DNA of 64,000 nt from Cephalotus follicularis (GCA_001972305.1 BDDD01001785.1:62001-126000), one strand, 5' to 3'; positions 46,745-59,296 are shown, counted from the first letter of the stretch. Notes: generated by a model not told the origin, from the sequence alone. A program made the numbers and translations.

Positions 46745-48550
46745 AATTACCTGATGAGAGTTTGGTAAAAATTTCGGATCCCAACTTTCGCTGACACTAG
46801 AAGCAAGAGTAGGAATTGTCGAATGAAATCTTGGAGATGCAACATTTTGATTACGCGTAATTGTCAAAAGTTCTGCAATCTGTTGTCGTTGCTCACTTAG
46901 TTGTTGCTGCAAATCATTGAATCTTTCTTCATACTCATCACGAATTCTTGCTTCAAAAGTATACTGAGAAGCTTGAGAAGATGATGTTCTTGATTTGCTA
47001 CAAGGTGGGACATCAACTATGCCCATTGTCCGCACACGACCATGTCCATCACCACCAACGACTTCAACAAAGACTTGGTCTAACATTGTTGGATCTTGAC
47101 TGTTTTCCGGTGCTAGCGTACATATTTTAGTTGTCAATTGCTCCAATCAACCAAAGAAAAATGTCATATCTTAAAACATGTAAAATGACTTACACATTCT
47201 TCTCATATATTTAATAGTTACAAAATTTAATGCACAAGATATACCTCAATTTCTTTCGCCCCATCCTTTTCATCAAATGTCCCATCTTTTTTTTTTCCAA
47301 GTTGTTCTCCACACGCTAGGCCGGTTGATGGGCTCATTCTTTTGCTTCATCTGAAATCCTCAATGTAACAACATAGATGAACTCCAATAATATCACTAAC
47401 ATAGATTAATATATGTAATGTTTAATGGCATTGAACGACATAGATGGATTGTATAATTTTACTTTTAGTGATAAACCTCGTTAACTTAAAGAGCTACCTC
47501 ATGAAGTTTATTCGCATGACTTGTCCTACCAGTCCTACTGATGGTCACAGGGCATCCGCGTCATTCTGAATTTGTTTCTGCAATTTTCTACAAAAGGAAA
47601 GAGAAGAAAAAAATGTTTGTAACATTTGTTGCATTTCAAGTTATTGATGTCAATTATATTTCATATGTATGAGGTTTTAAATAGCATGTTTAACTCTATT
47701 ACAATGCTCTAGTATGTTAAAGTCATACCTTTGATGATTCTTTACCCCAGAATGTGATTAAAGTTTCCCACTGCTCAGGATTCAACCTAGGAGGAGGGTT
47801 TGCCCTACGCTCCTCGTCTGTTTGGTGAACCAAGTAGTATTCCTGCTTTACTCTATGTTTCCATAACCTCCATTTTTCGTTGATCGACCTCATGCAAATT
47901 GTTCTGTATTCCGGGGGTGCATTGGTGTTGCTCTAAAAAATCCAAAATTAGACATCAGACATCACAGTTGAGAAGATCAAATAAAAAAAAAATATTGAGA
48001 ACTTAATATCATAATTGAAGTAATTTTTACTAAAATGTCTTCCCAAATGTTATCTAACACAGATTGATCCATCCCACTCCATGAAGTGATTGTCAACGGT
48101 AACAAATCACCATCCCGAGCAAAGCTCCCAAATTGTCCTGCCACTAATGAAGCGTTTGGTCCAACAGGTTGCTGAAATTCATTCCACTCTAAGATCAATT
48201 TTTTATCTGTGCCCCACTACTTAAGGGGTTTTGCAGGCCCTCTAACTTTATTTACAGAAGGATTCCCATAAGATGCAGCAGATGCTCCTATGAGATTAAT
48301 GATGACATGCTTGTAAGTTGCATCGTATCAATTTTCTTCATGTATGAAAAAAAAATGAACTAGTTTCTATATAGGTGACATTGCATCCTCCCAAATTAAA
48401 TTTTTTTTAAAATGAAACAGTTCCTGAACACATGTATACGTGCCATTGATATCCCTTCATGTGATCTGGCATGAGGGAGAGATCTCTGTTGATTAGGCTC
48501 TTCATGTAAGTCATCCATGTGTATACCACGAACTCTCTTGCCTGCCATTG
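46745..48550 (-). pseudogene. CACTA Transposase_24-like (TNPA-like) gene
   Basis: Spliced gene in at least five exons. Exon 1 starts at ATG 48550: MAGKRVRGIHMDDLHEEPNQ. Exon 2 (about 48282-47970): AASYGNPSVNKVRGPAKPLK, stop, then WGTDKKLILEWNEFQQPVG, PNASLVAGQFGSFARDGDLL. Exon 3 (about 47935-47728): YRTICMRSINEKWRLWKHRV, PPPRLNPEQWETLITFWG. Exon 4 (about 47590-47505) has one stop, then RTGRTSHANKLHE. Last exons (47350-47250 and 47146-46745) end in a coiled coil (EERFNDLQQQLSEQRQQIAEL). The family is thought to bind subterminal repeats and help transposition. At least two nonsense codons. Exon borders are my estimates from GT/AG sites. Confidence 0.8.
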
Positions 48551-49364
48551 ACCTATACAAACATGAACTCATGTATGCAAAGTCAAAAATATGAGATAAA
48601 TTATCATACTCTTAATATTTCCCCAAAATCGGGCATGTTGTATCCGTTTATCAGATCCATGCCACCTGATAAACATCACAATTTATATGATGGGGGCCCA
48701 ATCAGCATCAGACCACATCTTAAAGAATTTATCATACAAATATGGAGGATAATCATCTCAACTCCTCAAAATGAAAAGCATGCATATCCAATACATCAAG
48801 ATTCATACATATACTAGCACTGCCACAAGCCAACAAGTCATATAATGATCGTAAGCAATTCTTATAGGATATCTGTTCATATTCTTTATTCAAATTTATA
48901 CAAAGATAAGCCAGAGAAACGTAAATCCTTACTCTGCGCTTGGCCTGGTTAATCACTACTTGCTCAACACCTGGACATGAAGCTGACACATTTCATTACA
49001 ATAAAAAAGGTCAACAACCAATGGTTGTGTACAATATACATATGCAGTGAAATGTACAGAGGTGAAGCAAATATACTTTGTGTATGTCATGAAGATGCAA
49101 ACATTTCAATAGATACTAGCAATGTCATTTCATATCAATGCAAGGCTATAACAAAACCAATCATCAGTGAACATATCATCATATCACTATTAATAAGAGT
49201 ACATAACTAAATTTAAAATTGAAAAACAATCATCCATACTATAATTACAACAAATTAAGAGGCATTACGATTAAGATTCGAAATGAAACATTGTAACACT
49301 TTATTAATGAGTAAAGAACTAAATTTCAAATTGAAAAACAATGTCAATCATCATTGCTCTCACT

Positions 49365-52300
49365 CCCGTTATCTATATCATAATTTGGAAGCACTGTGTC
49401 AATAGTCTCCCCATCAATCCCTTCTCTCACCCAAGACACTACATTGTGAGTACGATTCGGTCCAATGTTATCCAACTCTTGCATACTGAAGGGATGAACT
49501 TGTGGAATTTCCTATTGGGTGAACCGAATCCTCCGACGAGTACATGTCAAACTTGTCTCTGGCTGTCAAAGGAACAACAACATGCCAATCTGGTTCTGTC
49601 AGGTCTTGCACGTACCAAACTTGCTCTGCTTGCTCAGCTAAGATGAAAGGTTCATCGCTCGATAAATCGTTATTCTACAGCAAGTGATTGAAGTTGACAA
49701 GTGTAAATTTCAACTCATCATCTTTTTTCCCTTGTTGATTGTTAATCCAATTGCATCTAAACAACACAAACTTTAGGAGATTAGTGTATCGAATTTCAAT
49801 GATTTCAGTCAACTCTCCGTAGTATGCTACAATTCCTTCACGAGGGTTCTTGTCTCTTCTACTAGCATAACTCAATGTTTTTGCTCTTAGCAAGACACCG
49901 CTATTTTGAGTATTCCTATGCTTGTAAACTTCTTTCGTGTGAAAACGAAAGCCATTAACAATATAACCTTTGAACTTTGATGCCTCTTGTTTAGGACCAA
50001 TTGATAGATTTTTGTTTTCATCTGAAACTTGATGACAGCTCAAAATCATACTTTCAACCTGTATTTTAGACCACGTAGACAATGAAATTTTATTGCAGGA
50101 AGTGCATTTTTTCAATACTAATTCGTTATATATAATAGTGTACTACTTACATGGTGCTTAAACCATGTGTGGAATGACTCGTGATGAACCTTGTCAACTA
50201 GACGAGGATCATGAGGATACCGTTGTCTTAATTCTTCAAGGTGTGCCCTGTAACATTAATTTGGACATTATTAATGGAAACAAATATGCATTTAATATTA
50301 CATCAGGTATAGTGACTTACTGCATAAATGGTTGTACTGCCTCAGAATTGGTGAGCACATATCGATGAGCTTGTAATCTCGTCCTGGGTGACAGTCAGAA
50401 CTTATTTATTTTCCCTAGGATATGACCATGGACATCACCTCCATCATCATTTCTCATTGGGCGGTTAGACTTGGTTTCCAAACTATCATCCAAATACCGA
50501 ACACAGAAATTCATGCACTTTTCCAACAAAATCTCTTTCACAATTGAAGCTTCAGGATGTGCCCGATTGCGCACATATATTTAAGTGTTTGGAGAAACCT
50601 AAAGGAATTAAGAATACTCAATAGTGATCAAACGTATGATACATGTGTTAATAACATTAAAAAGCACAAATACACACTGTTCAATTGGATACATCCAGCG
50701 AAATTATACTTCACCAGCCATAGATAACTCAGACGGTAGATGAATAGGCAAGTGCTCCATCACGTCAAAGAATGATGGTGGAAATATCATCTCAAGACTT
50801 TAAATCGTAATAGCCATACGATCCTGAAGCTTCTCAATATCAGATAAATTATTTATTTTTGAGCACAATTGCCTGAAGCAACTTCCTAATTCAATCAATG
50901 CTTTGGCAGAATTCTTAGGCATCACTTTTCGTAAAGCTATTGGGAGTAGTTGTTGCATTACAATGTGGCTATCATGACTCTTCAATCCTGAAATACTACG
51001 GTCTTGTAGGTGCACACGTTGAGATATATTAGATGAGTAACCATCAGGGACTTTGACATCCTTCAACACTTTTAAGAATATGTCCTTCTCCTGCTTGGTC
51101 ATCGTAAATTCAGAAGGAGGTAAGTACTGCAGATTTGCCCCTCTCACTGTAGGATGCAAATCCGGCCTAATGCCCAAGTGGTCTTTCATTTTTCCTTTAA
51201 CCGCTAACAAGGTAAACAAAACATTGTCACATATATTCTTCTCAATATGCATGACATCAAGATTGTGACGAACCAAATTATGCTCCCAATATGGCAATTC
51301 AAAAAATATACTCTTCTTTTTCCAATTGTGTGTCTTTTTCAAAGGCATTTTCGTTTCTTTTTCTCGTTGTTTTTCGAATTCTTCTCTTTTCCTCTTTTTT
51401 AAGACATCATCCTTCTTATATATCGTTTCCATGTCAATGTCCCTTAATTGTTGCAACAATTCTTCACCGGACAACACATGTGGTTGTTGCCTCATATCAA
51501 CCTTTTGTTAAAAAAATGATACTCTATCTCTTCAAAACTTATGATTCCTGGGCAAGAATGGACGATGGCCAGGGTAGAACTACTTACCACTATGGTAAAA
51601 CCATAAAGAATTAGGATTCATGTTGCAAGGAGGATAAACAAATTTCCCTTTTGTGCTCCATCAAGACAAGTCTCTGTATGCCGGAAAGTCATGATCATCC
51701 ATAATAGAGCTGCATGCAATTTAAACATCTCTTTCCTTGATGCATCATAAGTAGTTATCCCGTCCTTCCATAAGTCCTTTAACTCTTCAATTAGTATCTG
51801 CAAGTAGACATCACTCTTATTTCCAGGTCCGTTAGGACCATCGATAAGCATGGACACAATGAAATGTGGTTGTTTCATTCATAACCATGGAGGCAAATTA
51901 TACGGCATGACAACCACAGGCCAAGTACTATGAGCGGTGGACATATTGCTGAACGGATTAAGCCCATCACTTGCTAAACCGAGCTTAACATTCTGACTGT
52001 CACTTGTGAAGATTGGATTTCGTTCATCAAATTTTTTCCATGCAAGAGAATCTGCAGGATGCCTCATGACACTGTCATCAATGCGCTCCTCTGCATGCCA
52101 TCTCATGAGGGGAGTAGTTTTTGTTGACAAAAAATATCTCTGCAATCTCGGCTTCAATGGTAAGTACCTCACTTTTTTTACAGCTATCTTTAAGCCCTTA
52201 CTCGCATTATTTGTGTCACTATCACCATCTACTTTTTTATATCTTGAATCATTACAAATGTCACACTTTTCAAGATATACGGTCTCATTATAGAACAACA

Positions 52301-53048
52301 TACAACTATTAGGACATGCATCCCATGTTTCATACTTGAACCCTAACTCTGAAGTCATCTTTTTAGCCTTATAGTATGATGTCGGAATCTTGGCATCACG
52401 CCAAACTTTTTGCAAGAATTGTAACAACATAGTAAAAGACTTATTTGTCCATCCATTAAGCAATTTTAAGTGAAATAGTTCAACAGTAAATGATAGTGTC
52501 GTGAACTCCTTACAATTCAGGAATAACTCCGTTTCTGCATCTTTTAAAAGTTTTAAAAACTTTGCACTATCTTCATCAGACCCCACAATAGTGTCAAGTT
52601 CTGGTTCTTCATTGTCAACCATATTTCCTTCTACTTTTGGAATCACTACTCCCTCGCGTACCATTTCTATCATATTAGCTCTCAAACTTGATTCAACTTG
52701 TACATCATCTCCTCTATTATGATCCACAATCATAGCATCGCTCACATAAACTGTATTTCCAATATTACGTTCACCATGTCTTGTCCATTTCTTATAACAT
52801 GTTAGAAAACCATCTAGTATCAAATGCTCATTGATAGTATCTCTACCACGATAATAACGATTAGCACATTTGATACATGGGCAACAGATAAATTCGCCCT
52901 GATTTTTATTCATATATGCAAAGTTCAAAAACATTCTAACCCCTTCAACATATGCTCTTGGATTTATTCTACATAAATAAATCCAAGTCTTATCCATCTC
53001 TATATTATGACCTTTGATCCCTAACAACAAAAACACAAATAGTAACAA
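49365..53048 (-). pseudogene. CACTA TNP2-type transposase gene
   Basis: N-terminal frame 53048-51879 (389 codons): Transposase-associated domain (MDKTWIYLCRINPRAYVEGV, CCPCIKCANRYY), CPNSCMLFYN and CDICNDSRYK (zinc-binding-like), then the Transposase_21 core with DSLAWKKFDERNPIF and STWPVVVMPYNLPPWL. A TGA at 51879-51881 interrupts MKQPHFIVSMLIDGPNGPGN, which continues in the same frame. A frameshift follows near 51650, further stops near 51580, 51540 and 51511, then the 231-codon frame 51495-50800 with HNLDVMHIEKNICDNVLFTL. FFDVMEHLPIHLPSE (near 50770) marks DUF4218; GFRFHTKEVYKHRNTQNSGV (about 49970-49910) and YYGELTEIIEIRY mark DUF4216. Introns are likely between these. It is the catalytic transposase, now broken. 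Confidence 0.88.
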
Positions 53049-53763
53049 TTAGACATGCATAAACTTATTTACATTTTGTTTTTATTGACAGTTTTATGCA
53101 ATGCACAAGAGCAGTAATTATGACATTGAATGTAGGATTTCACTAACATTCCATTGAATTGGACTAACATTGCTGACTATGTACCACTGAAGTGTATCTC
53201 ACCACCTAACTCTAAAAGGTATGGCCCTATCTCATTCCCGACTACGTACCTCCACTAATATCGTTATCTCACGTGCATAGTTCACTTCGAGAAAAGTTCG
53301 GCAGCATCTCCCCATGGTTCCTCAAATACACGAATTAAACTGAATTAATCAGTTTAATTATGCATCCGGGGAACATGTTTAAGGAGTGTAACCGAAACTT
53401 TCTTGAAGAAAACTATGTACGTAAAATAACGATATATGCTACAGTGGACGTACGCATGCGAGAACTGTCCGAACTGGACAATTCATGATTCACTCCTATT
53501 GAACGAATCATGAACAAGAATCTAAGATTTCTCTCGACTTTAATCATAATAAGTAAATGAACTCAACAATAAATTTAAACATGATAAACCATCAAACTTT
53601 CATTTTGATATAAAACCTACAAGATATTTCAGGGCATTGGTAATACATGGCTCAAATGTCATTAATAGAATCACATGGCATTGGTAAGGTGAGATATAAT
53701 GAATTGCACAACTTAACCAGATCTTCATTTTTTTTCCTTTTAATTTGTTAGTACTAATCCGGA

Positions 53764-54066
53764 GAAGAGAGCAGCCATTGACAGTGAGAGGAGAGGTTGT
53801 GGCCATTGTCATTGGTGTCGATCGAGAGCGACAGACAGTGAGAGGGAGAAGAGAGTAGCCATTGACAGTGAGAGGAGAGGAGGAGGAGAGGTTGTGGCTG
53901 TTGTCATTGGTGTCGATCGAGAGTGACAGACAGTGAGAGGGAGAAGAGAGCAGCCATTGACAGTGAGAGGAGAGGAGGAGGAGAGGTTGTTGCCATTGTC
54001 ATTGGTGTCGATCGAGAGCGACAGATAGTGACAGGGAGAAACGAGCAGCCGTTGACAGTGAGAGCA
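53764..54066 (+). repeat. GA-rich minisatellite in CACTA, 3+ units
   Basis: Units of 84, 94 and 95 bases start at 53764, 53848 and 53942, with a partial fourth at 54037. Each contains GCAGCCATTGACAGTGAGAG, GGTTGT, GTCATTGGTGTCGATCGAGA and GACAGACAGTGAGAGGGA. It lies upstream of the minus-strand TNP2 gene, so a transcript would have it as a CT-rich leader or promoter-proximal sequence. Confidence 0.88.
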
Positions 54067-54139
54067 ACACTGAAGATGTTAGGTCTACCGAAGAAAACGG
54101 GAAATTGGGCGTTGTTTCCTTAGTTTGGGATGTAAGATA

Positions 54140-54465
54140 AATACCACCTTTTGAAACGACATTGATTAACCGTTTCAAATAGGCAGGTACCTTTTGAAAT
54201 GGAGTAGTTATACCATTTCAAAAGGTACTACCCTTTTGAAATGGTACAACCACTCCGTTTCAAATGACAGGGATTTTGCAACGATGAAATTTACCGTTTC
54301 AAAAGGTTCAGGGTTTTTGAAACGGCGTCATACTTCCATTTCAAAAGGTTAAACCTTTTGAAACGGCGTAAACGCATCTGTTTCAAATACTATTCCTTTT
54401 GAAACGGACGTAGCGGCCGTTTCAAAAGGATTGCCTTTTGAAACGGCTACGACATGTATTGTTAT
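54140..54465. repeat. CACTA right subterminal repeats
   Basis: About fifteen copies of CCTTTTGAAACGG or its complement, as in the left subterminal region. The array stops about 20-25 bases before the terminal CACTACAAGAAAAAGG. Confidence 0.9.
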
Positions 54466-54487
54466 GGACACCCTTTTTCTTGTAGTG

Positions 54488-56060
54488 GGATGAGTTTGAA
54501 GTGATTTCAGAAATGGATCCATGCGGATATGTATTGTTATGGACAGCCTCCAAGTCACGATATGGACTTTATGAACGAATCGTGATGTCGTTTGCGGTGA
54601 CCAATGCCCTGCTAAATTTGTAAACCTTACGAATAGGGTGTGTAATCCATATCTTGACGAAAGCATCGTAATCTCCTTCGATGAGGTACTAGTGCATTCA
54701 AAGTCTACAGAATACCATGGAAGCGGTTGCGCTGAGCATGGCGGGTCTTGCGATATCCTTGGTAGAATGGCAAGTTCGGTAAATATGAATTTTGGTTATC
54801 GCAGGAAGTTTTCCTCGGTCACATTGTCTCTAGTGCCGGTTCGTCTATGGACCTAACAAGGATAGAAGCAGTGAAGGATTGGAAATGGACAACCAACGTG
54901 ATTGAGATTCATAGTTTCTTAGACTTAGTGGGCTATTACCGTCGCTTTGTCGAGGAAAATTTTCAGATTATTCCACCATTGACCCGATTGACGCAGAAAG
55001 GCAGGGGATGTAAGTGATGACCATCGTGAAGGGAGCTTCTAGGAGTTAAAACATCATCTGTTATCTGAGCCGATCATGGTTTTACCTGGGGGCAGTGAAG
55101 ATTGTGTGGTATACAGTGATACCTTAGGAAATGGTTGAATTGTGTTTGTGGTTATATGGGGAAGTGAGTGCCTATGTCTCAAGGAAAGTTGGAATCTCAT
55201 GAGTATGTCATTCCACTCATGGCCTGGAAATTACAGCGTTAGCCGTGCGTTACGGAAATGGAAACCCTATCTATACGGCACAAGTTTGCGATTTTCACAT
55301 ATCACAAGGATTCGAAATATCTTTTCTCCCAGAAGGATCTAAATATGAGGCAAAGAAGGTGGATGGAGCTGCACAATAGTTACATCTGTGAAATCCAACA
55401 TCACCCAGGTCAGGCTAATACGGTGGCAAATGCCTTAAATCTTTGATTAGCTTGCTTGACAATCTGCCAAGTTCTAGCACGACCATGGTTGATGGATAGA
55501 ATTGAGAGGCCAAGGGATGGATGGTGAATTGCTTAAGGCTGCATTACAGGATCAAGATGGATTCAAACCTGAATTCTCGATTCGTGGTGATGAGTAGATA
55601 AGATCCCAAGGCAGAGTTTGTGCCCTTTACAACGAAAAGCTGACAGAGGAGCTATAGTCACAAGCTTATCGCTCCAGTTTCTCAGTACATCCGGTGATTA
55701 GCAAGATGTGCTGAGATCTGTAGCTCAATTTTGTGGAATGACATGAAGAGGGAGTAGGCGTAGTTCCCTACAGGCTTGCCCTACCACTCAGCCTATGGGA
55801 TCGGCATCTATCTCATAAGGCATGGTATATGGATAAAATCATAGTGGTGTAATGGGCATGCGTAATGGATTGGGGTGGCAGTTGGGATGAACATCTGCCG
55901 TTAGTAGAATTCCTAGTGAGAGGTCGTGTATTGCACGATGCGTGTCATGTCTCAATGCTCAAAAAATATCCTCCATATCCTTCTCACGTGCTACAATATA
56001 AGCCGTTAGAGTTAAGGACGGATACGAGCTTGAGGGGAACATATATATATATTTAGAGAT
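54488..56060 (+). pseudogene. Chromovirus pol shreds (RT, RNase H, integrase)
   Basis: After the CACTA: DEFEVISEMD, then SRYGLYERIVMSFAVTNALL (54545-54610), the catalytic region YLDESIVISFDEVLVHSKS (54650-54705) where the expected IDD reads FDE, VGYYRRFVEENFQIIPPLTR (54930-54990), RNase H text [20 protein letters not shown] (55322-55382) and HHPGQANTVANALN (55400-55441), then integrase pieces and DEHLPLVEFL (55882-55911). The catalytic integrase core is largely absent and the frame jumps to HDACHVSMLKKYPPYPSHVL (55938-55997). Lesions are dense, so this is the most decayed pol in the right half. Confidence 0.82.
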
Positions 56061-56311
56061 GGTTTTGGAATGATATGTACATTGACTAGTGATGGAATGT
56101 GGGTTATATGGTTATGGACTGTATAGTCATGAATCGAATGACTATGGATCTAGTGGTTAAGGAACAAGGACAATGCCCTAACTGAAGTGTTATGGAAATA
56201 TTATGTGTTTGAGAAAGCCACATGGGATGTGAGGAAGCAATGATGGCATTATACACTCACATGTTTTAACCTAGGGAATCTCGGGACAAGATTTCTCTAA
56301 GGAGGGGAGAA
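56061..56311 (+). other. Chromovirus 3' leader and purine tract
   Basis: Non-coding stretch ending CGGGACAAGATTTCTCTAAG and GAGGGGAGAA (to 56311), the typical pattern before a chromovirus 3' LTR. No gene is seen. Confidence 0.75.
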
Positions 56312-59291
56312 TGTAATTCCCCGAATATGTATATGTATATATATATAATAAATAAATAATAAAAAAAAGAATCACGGTGAAAAGGGAGAGCGCTGGTCGG
56401 AGTGCACTGACAACGGTAAGCTTCTTCGTCCCTCCTTCTTCTGCTTCCCTTTCCTTTTTCTCAGCGCCTTACGTCACTGTCATGCACAGTAGTGCGTTGC
56501 GTCGCTGGGAAAGGGCCGGTCTTTGTCTAGAAGACCAGCTCTACCCCTTTTGGTGGTCCTTATGGTGTGTTTCGGCCAGAATTGGTCGAATTATGGTCAC
56601 TGAGTCAACACAGTGAGTCCATCTCGTTGTCCCCTGTGACACGGCGTTTGGCACAGAGTCACGCCGAGGTACGGTCCCCAGTGGGTTGATAGAAGGATTT
56701 TGATGCCGGTTATAGCGTGATCTGAGCCAGGCGAACTGGGCGGAACTCCGGCAAGACGCGTCAGCACCGATTCTCACCGAGTCTCGTGCAGAGGCATGAC
56801 GAGCAGGCCTCGTGGACGATTGTTTGTGAAGTGTCCAGAGTTGTGGAAGTCTAGCGAGTCAACTCATTGAGTTGGACTCACTGCCGGTTGTGACTGTGCG
56901 ATTCGCGGCGAGTCACGGCAAGACACCGACAGCATTAAATAGATCATCCAATGTGGAGTCTGTTTATGGGTGTCGCTAGAGTTGGCTGTTTGCTGGAATC
57001 TGGCCAGAGCTTCGGTGGCGACAGTGTTGTGATTTTGATGTGTAAAGTGTAACGAAAACGTGTTGTGTACGTAGTGTGAAAAGATTTGCTGAGGATAGGA
57101 GGTTCGTTAGCTAAATCGCTAACAGGTAGGTTATACTATTTGCCACATTTCTGCATTTGTATGGATTATTGCTGCTGTTGAGTGATTGTTGGTTGCTCAT
57201 ATGTTAAATGGAAGGAATGGGGAACTGGGTATATGTATAATCTATTTTACTGGTTTTAAAATGGATTTTCATGGATTTTGGACATAGTTTCACTGATTTT
57301 CGAACAGTCTTGTAAACTGCATTTTCTATCAAAACCGTCGACGCCTTATGCTTTCAAAACTAACCCGTGAATGCTTTCATTGCCTTTAAACTGAGTAGTT
57401 GATGTTTTATAGCTATGCTTTCTAAATCTGTCGACACTTTTGTGTGTTAAACCGAATAGTTGACACTTTACGCTTTAAAACTAAACTAGTCGACGCTTAG
57501 TGCCCTGTTTTACGAAATGGCACTATTTCTCGCTCTTTTCAAATCCAAACCGTTTCTTCTTTAAATTGATTCCATAGGAAGCCTCCCTAAGGCCTTGTAT
57601 CCTATGTGAATCATCTTTTAACAATGTTGAATTTTAAATCAAGTTTTCGAAGTGATTTTTGTAGAAAATGCCAGAAAGAGTTTATACAAACGATTTTCAA
57701 GAATGGTTAGGATAGAGCCTTTGTTAGATTTGGACGTGAATGATCTCACTAGACTTCCTCTCCACTATTATACAAACTCGATAGGGACCAACAAATGATT
57801 TTGGAAACATAAATGACTTATGGATACAAAAAATAACATATGATCAAGTAGATGAATTATAAACTGTTTTGACGGACGTGGATCCTACGTGATCCCTTTA
57901 TTAGGTCCCTATCATTTCTACAAAATACGATTATGGGTTACCGGTATTACAAGGTACGACTATGATGGATATTATTGTTTGAGACCTATGACATAACCCT
58001 TTCATAATTTTTGTTTCCGTTGCGAGGATTATGGGTGTTAGATCACATCATCACTGGAGGTTTATGGCGCCTACGGGTTATGACCGTTTTTACGGCTTAA
58101 CCACTATACTTACGTGTTCTGACCTTTTTTAGGGCTTTACCACCATACTATGGGTTCTGACCGTTTTTAGGGTTAACCAATTATTACGGGCTATGATCGT
58201 TTTTACGGCTTAGCGATGATGTGATCAGCGTTATCTCTTCCCCACTCGGCTACGACATCAAAAGGGTAGGTAGTCGGTGGTAGTACTATCTAGGGCCGAA
58301 GGGGAAGAGTCGTACTCAGACCTATGGATTGTGTGTCCCTACGTATGATGACTGATTATTTACAGAGTGTCAACAGGCCTATGGCCTTTGATGTGTTTAG
58401 GACCAGCCAAGTATACCACTGCTTAGGGACGGTTGGTATACTGACGCTGTCTGCAATTGTCATTCATACTGATGACATTATATGACACATGATACAGATT
58501 GTTCACCACATGACATATGATTATATTGATTATATGCATAGCACATTACTACCCCGTGGCATGCATGACATATTGTTATATACCTATTGCACTACATGGC
58601 ATATAGTATACCTACACGACATTATGTCGCTGACCCGTTTCCCCTTTATACGGAATGGGTGAGGCTCAGGCCCAGGTGATGGACTCCAGTGGGGTAAGCT
58701 GAGAAGGACGAGTTTTCTATATTAGATTCTGTTAGCCAATTGTGTATGGATTTGCTTATAAAGAGTTGTATAAAAGGGGCTTCATGTTTATGGTTGAACT
58801 GTACTAATATATAAGACTTGTTATGCATAAGAAACAAAATCTAAAGATGTATAAGATATGTTTGATGTCATTTAATGACCTGCCAACATGTGGTAGTGCT
58901 TAAGTTATGTGTGTTGATGTATTGAACAAAGACAAGGCCATCATTTGAGATGTTAGAATGATATGATACTGGTTTAGTTGTGGTTCCTGGGGGTTGAGCC
59001 CATATATAAACATAAGCTATTGATTCCTACTTTGAGAGTGTGGATAAATATGAATTGTGTTTTCTTTACAGGGGTTAAGTCCGATAAACGAATACTTCAT
59101 GCTCAATTTTTAGGAGATTTTAAGAGTTGGTTTTTATTTGAATTGATTATTCCGCTGAATGTATATGACTTTGATTTAAAGTTTTTTATATATATAGCAG
59201 TTGGAGTATGATAATGATACGAATGGATTGAAGGGAATATATATCACTCGTCGGATCGTGGGGGTTTACTCTCGAGGTTCGGGGCGTGACA
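56312..59291 (+). repeat. 3' LTR of nested chromovirus (complete)
   Basis: TGTAATTCCCCG..GGGGCGTGACA, 2980 bp, followed by the TACTT duplicate. It keeps the terminal 109 bases that the 5' LTR has lost. It contains the palindrome cluster (57335-57505), the 38-bp tandem array (58073-58225) and the TATA region (58769-58776). Confidence 0.93.
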
Positions 59292-59296
59292 TACTT

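Larger units (their letters stand above)
45027..54487 (-). mobile_element. CACTA (En/Spm) DNA transposon, complete ends
   Basis: 9,461 bp. Left end CACTACAAAAAAAGG, right end complementary to CACTACAAGAAAAAGG, flanked by the exact 3-bp duplicate GGA (45024-45026 and 54488-54490), all diagnostic for CACTA elements. Both subterminal regions are packed with CCTTTTGAAACGG repeats in both orientations. Two genes on the minus strand: a TNP2 transposase (53048 down to about 49365) and a Transposase_24 gene (48550 down to 46745). Both carry several stops, so the copy is probably non-autonomous now, but an active transposase elsewhere could still recognise its ends. Confidence 0.95.
39992..59291 (+). 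mobile_element. Chromovirus with 3-kb LTRs, nested in a reversed LTR
   Basis: 5' LTR 39992-43010, remnant primer site 43011, gag 43279-44740, CACTA insertion 45027-54487, RT/RNase H/integrase shreds 54488-56060, purine tract 56300-56311, 3' LTR 56312-59291. Exact target duplication TACTT (39987-39991 and 59292-59296). Without the CACTA it is about 9.8 kb. Pol is strongly reduced: the catalytic RT box reads SFDEVL and most of the integrase core is missing. It cannot move by itself. Confidence 0.92.
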
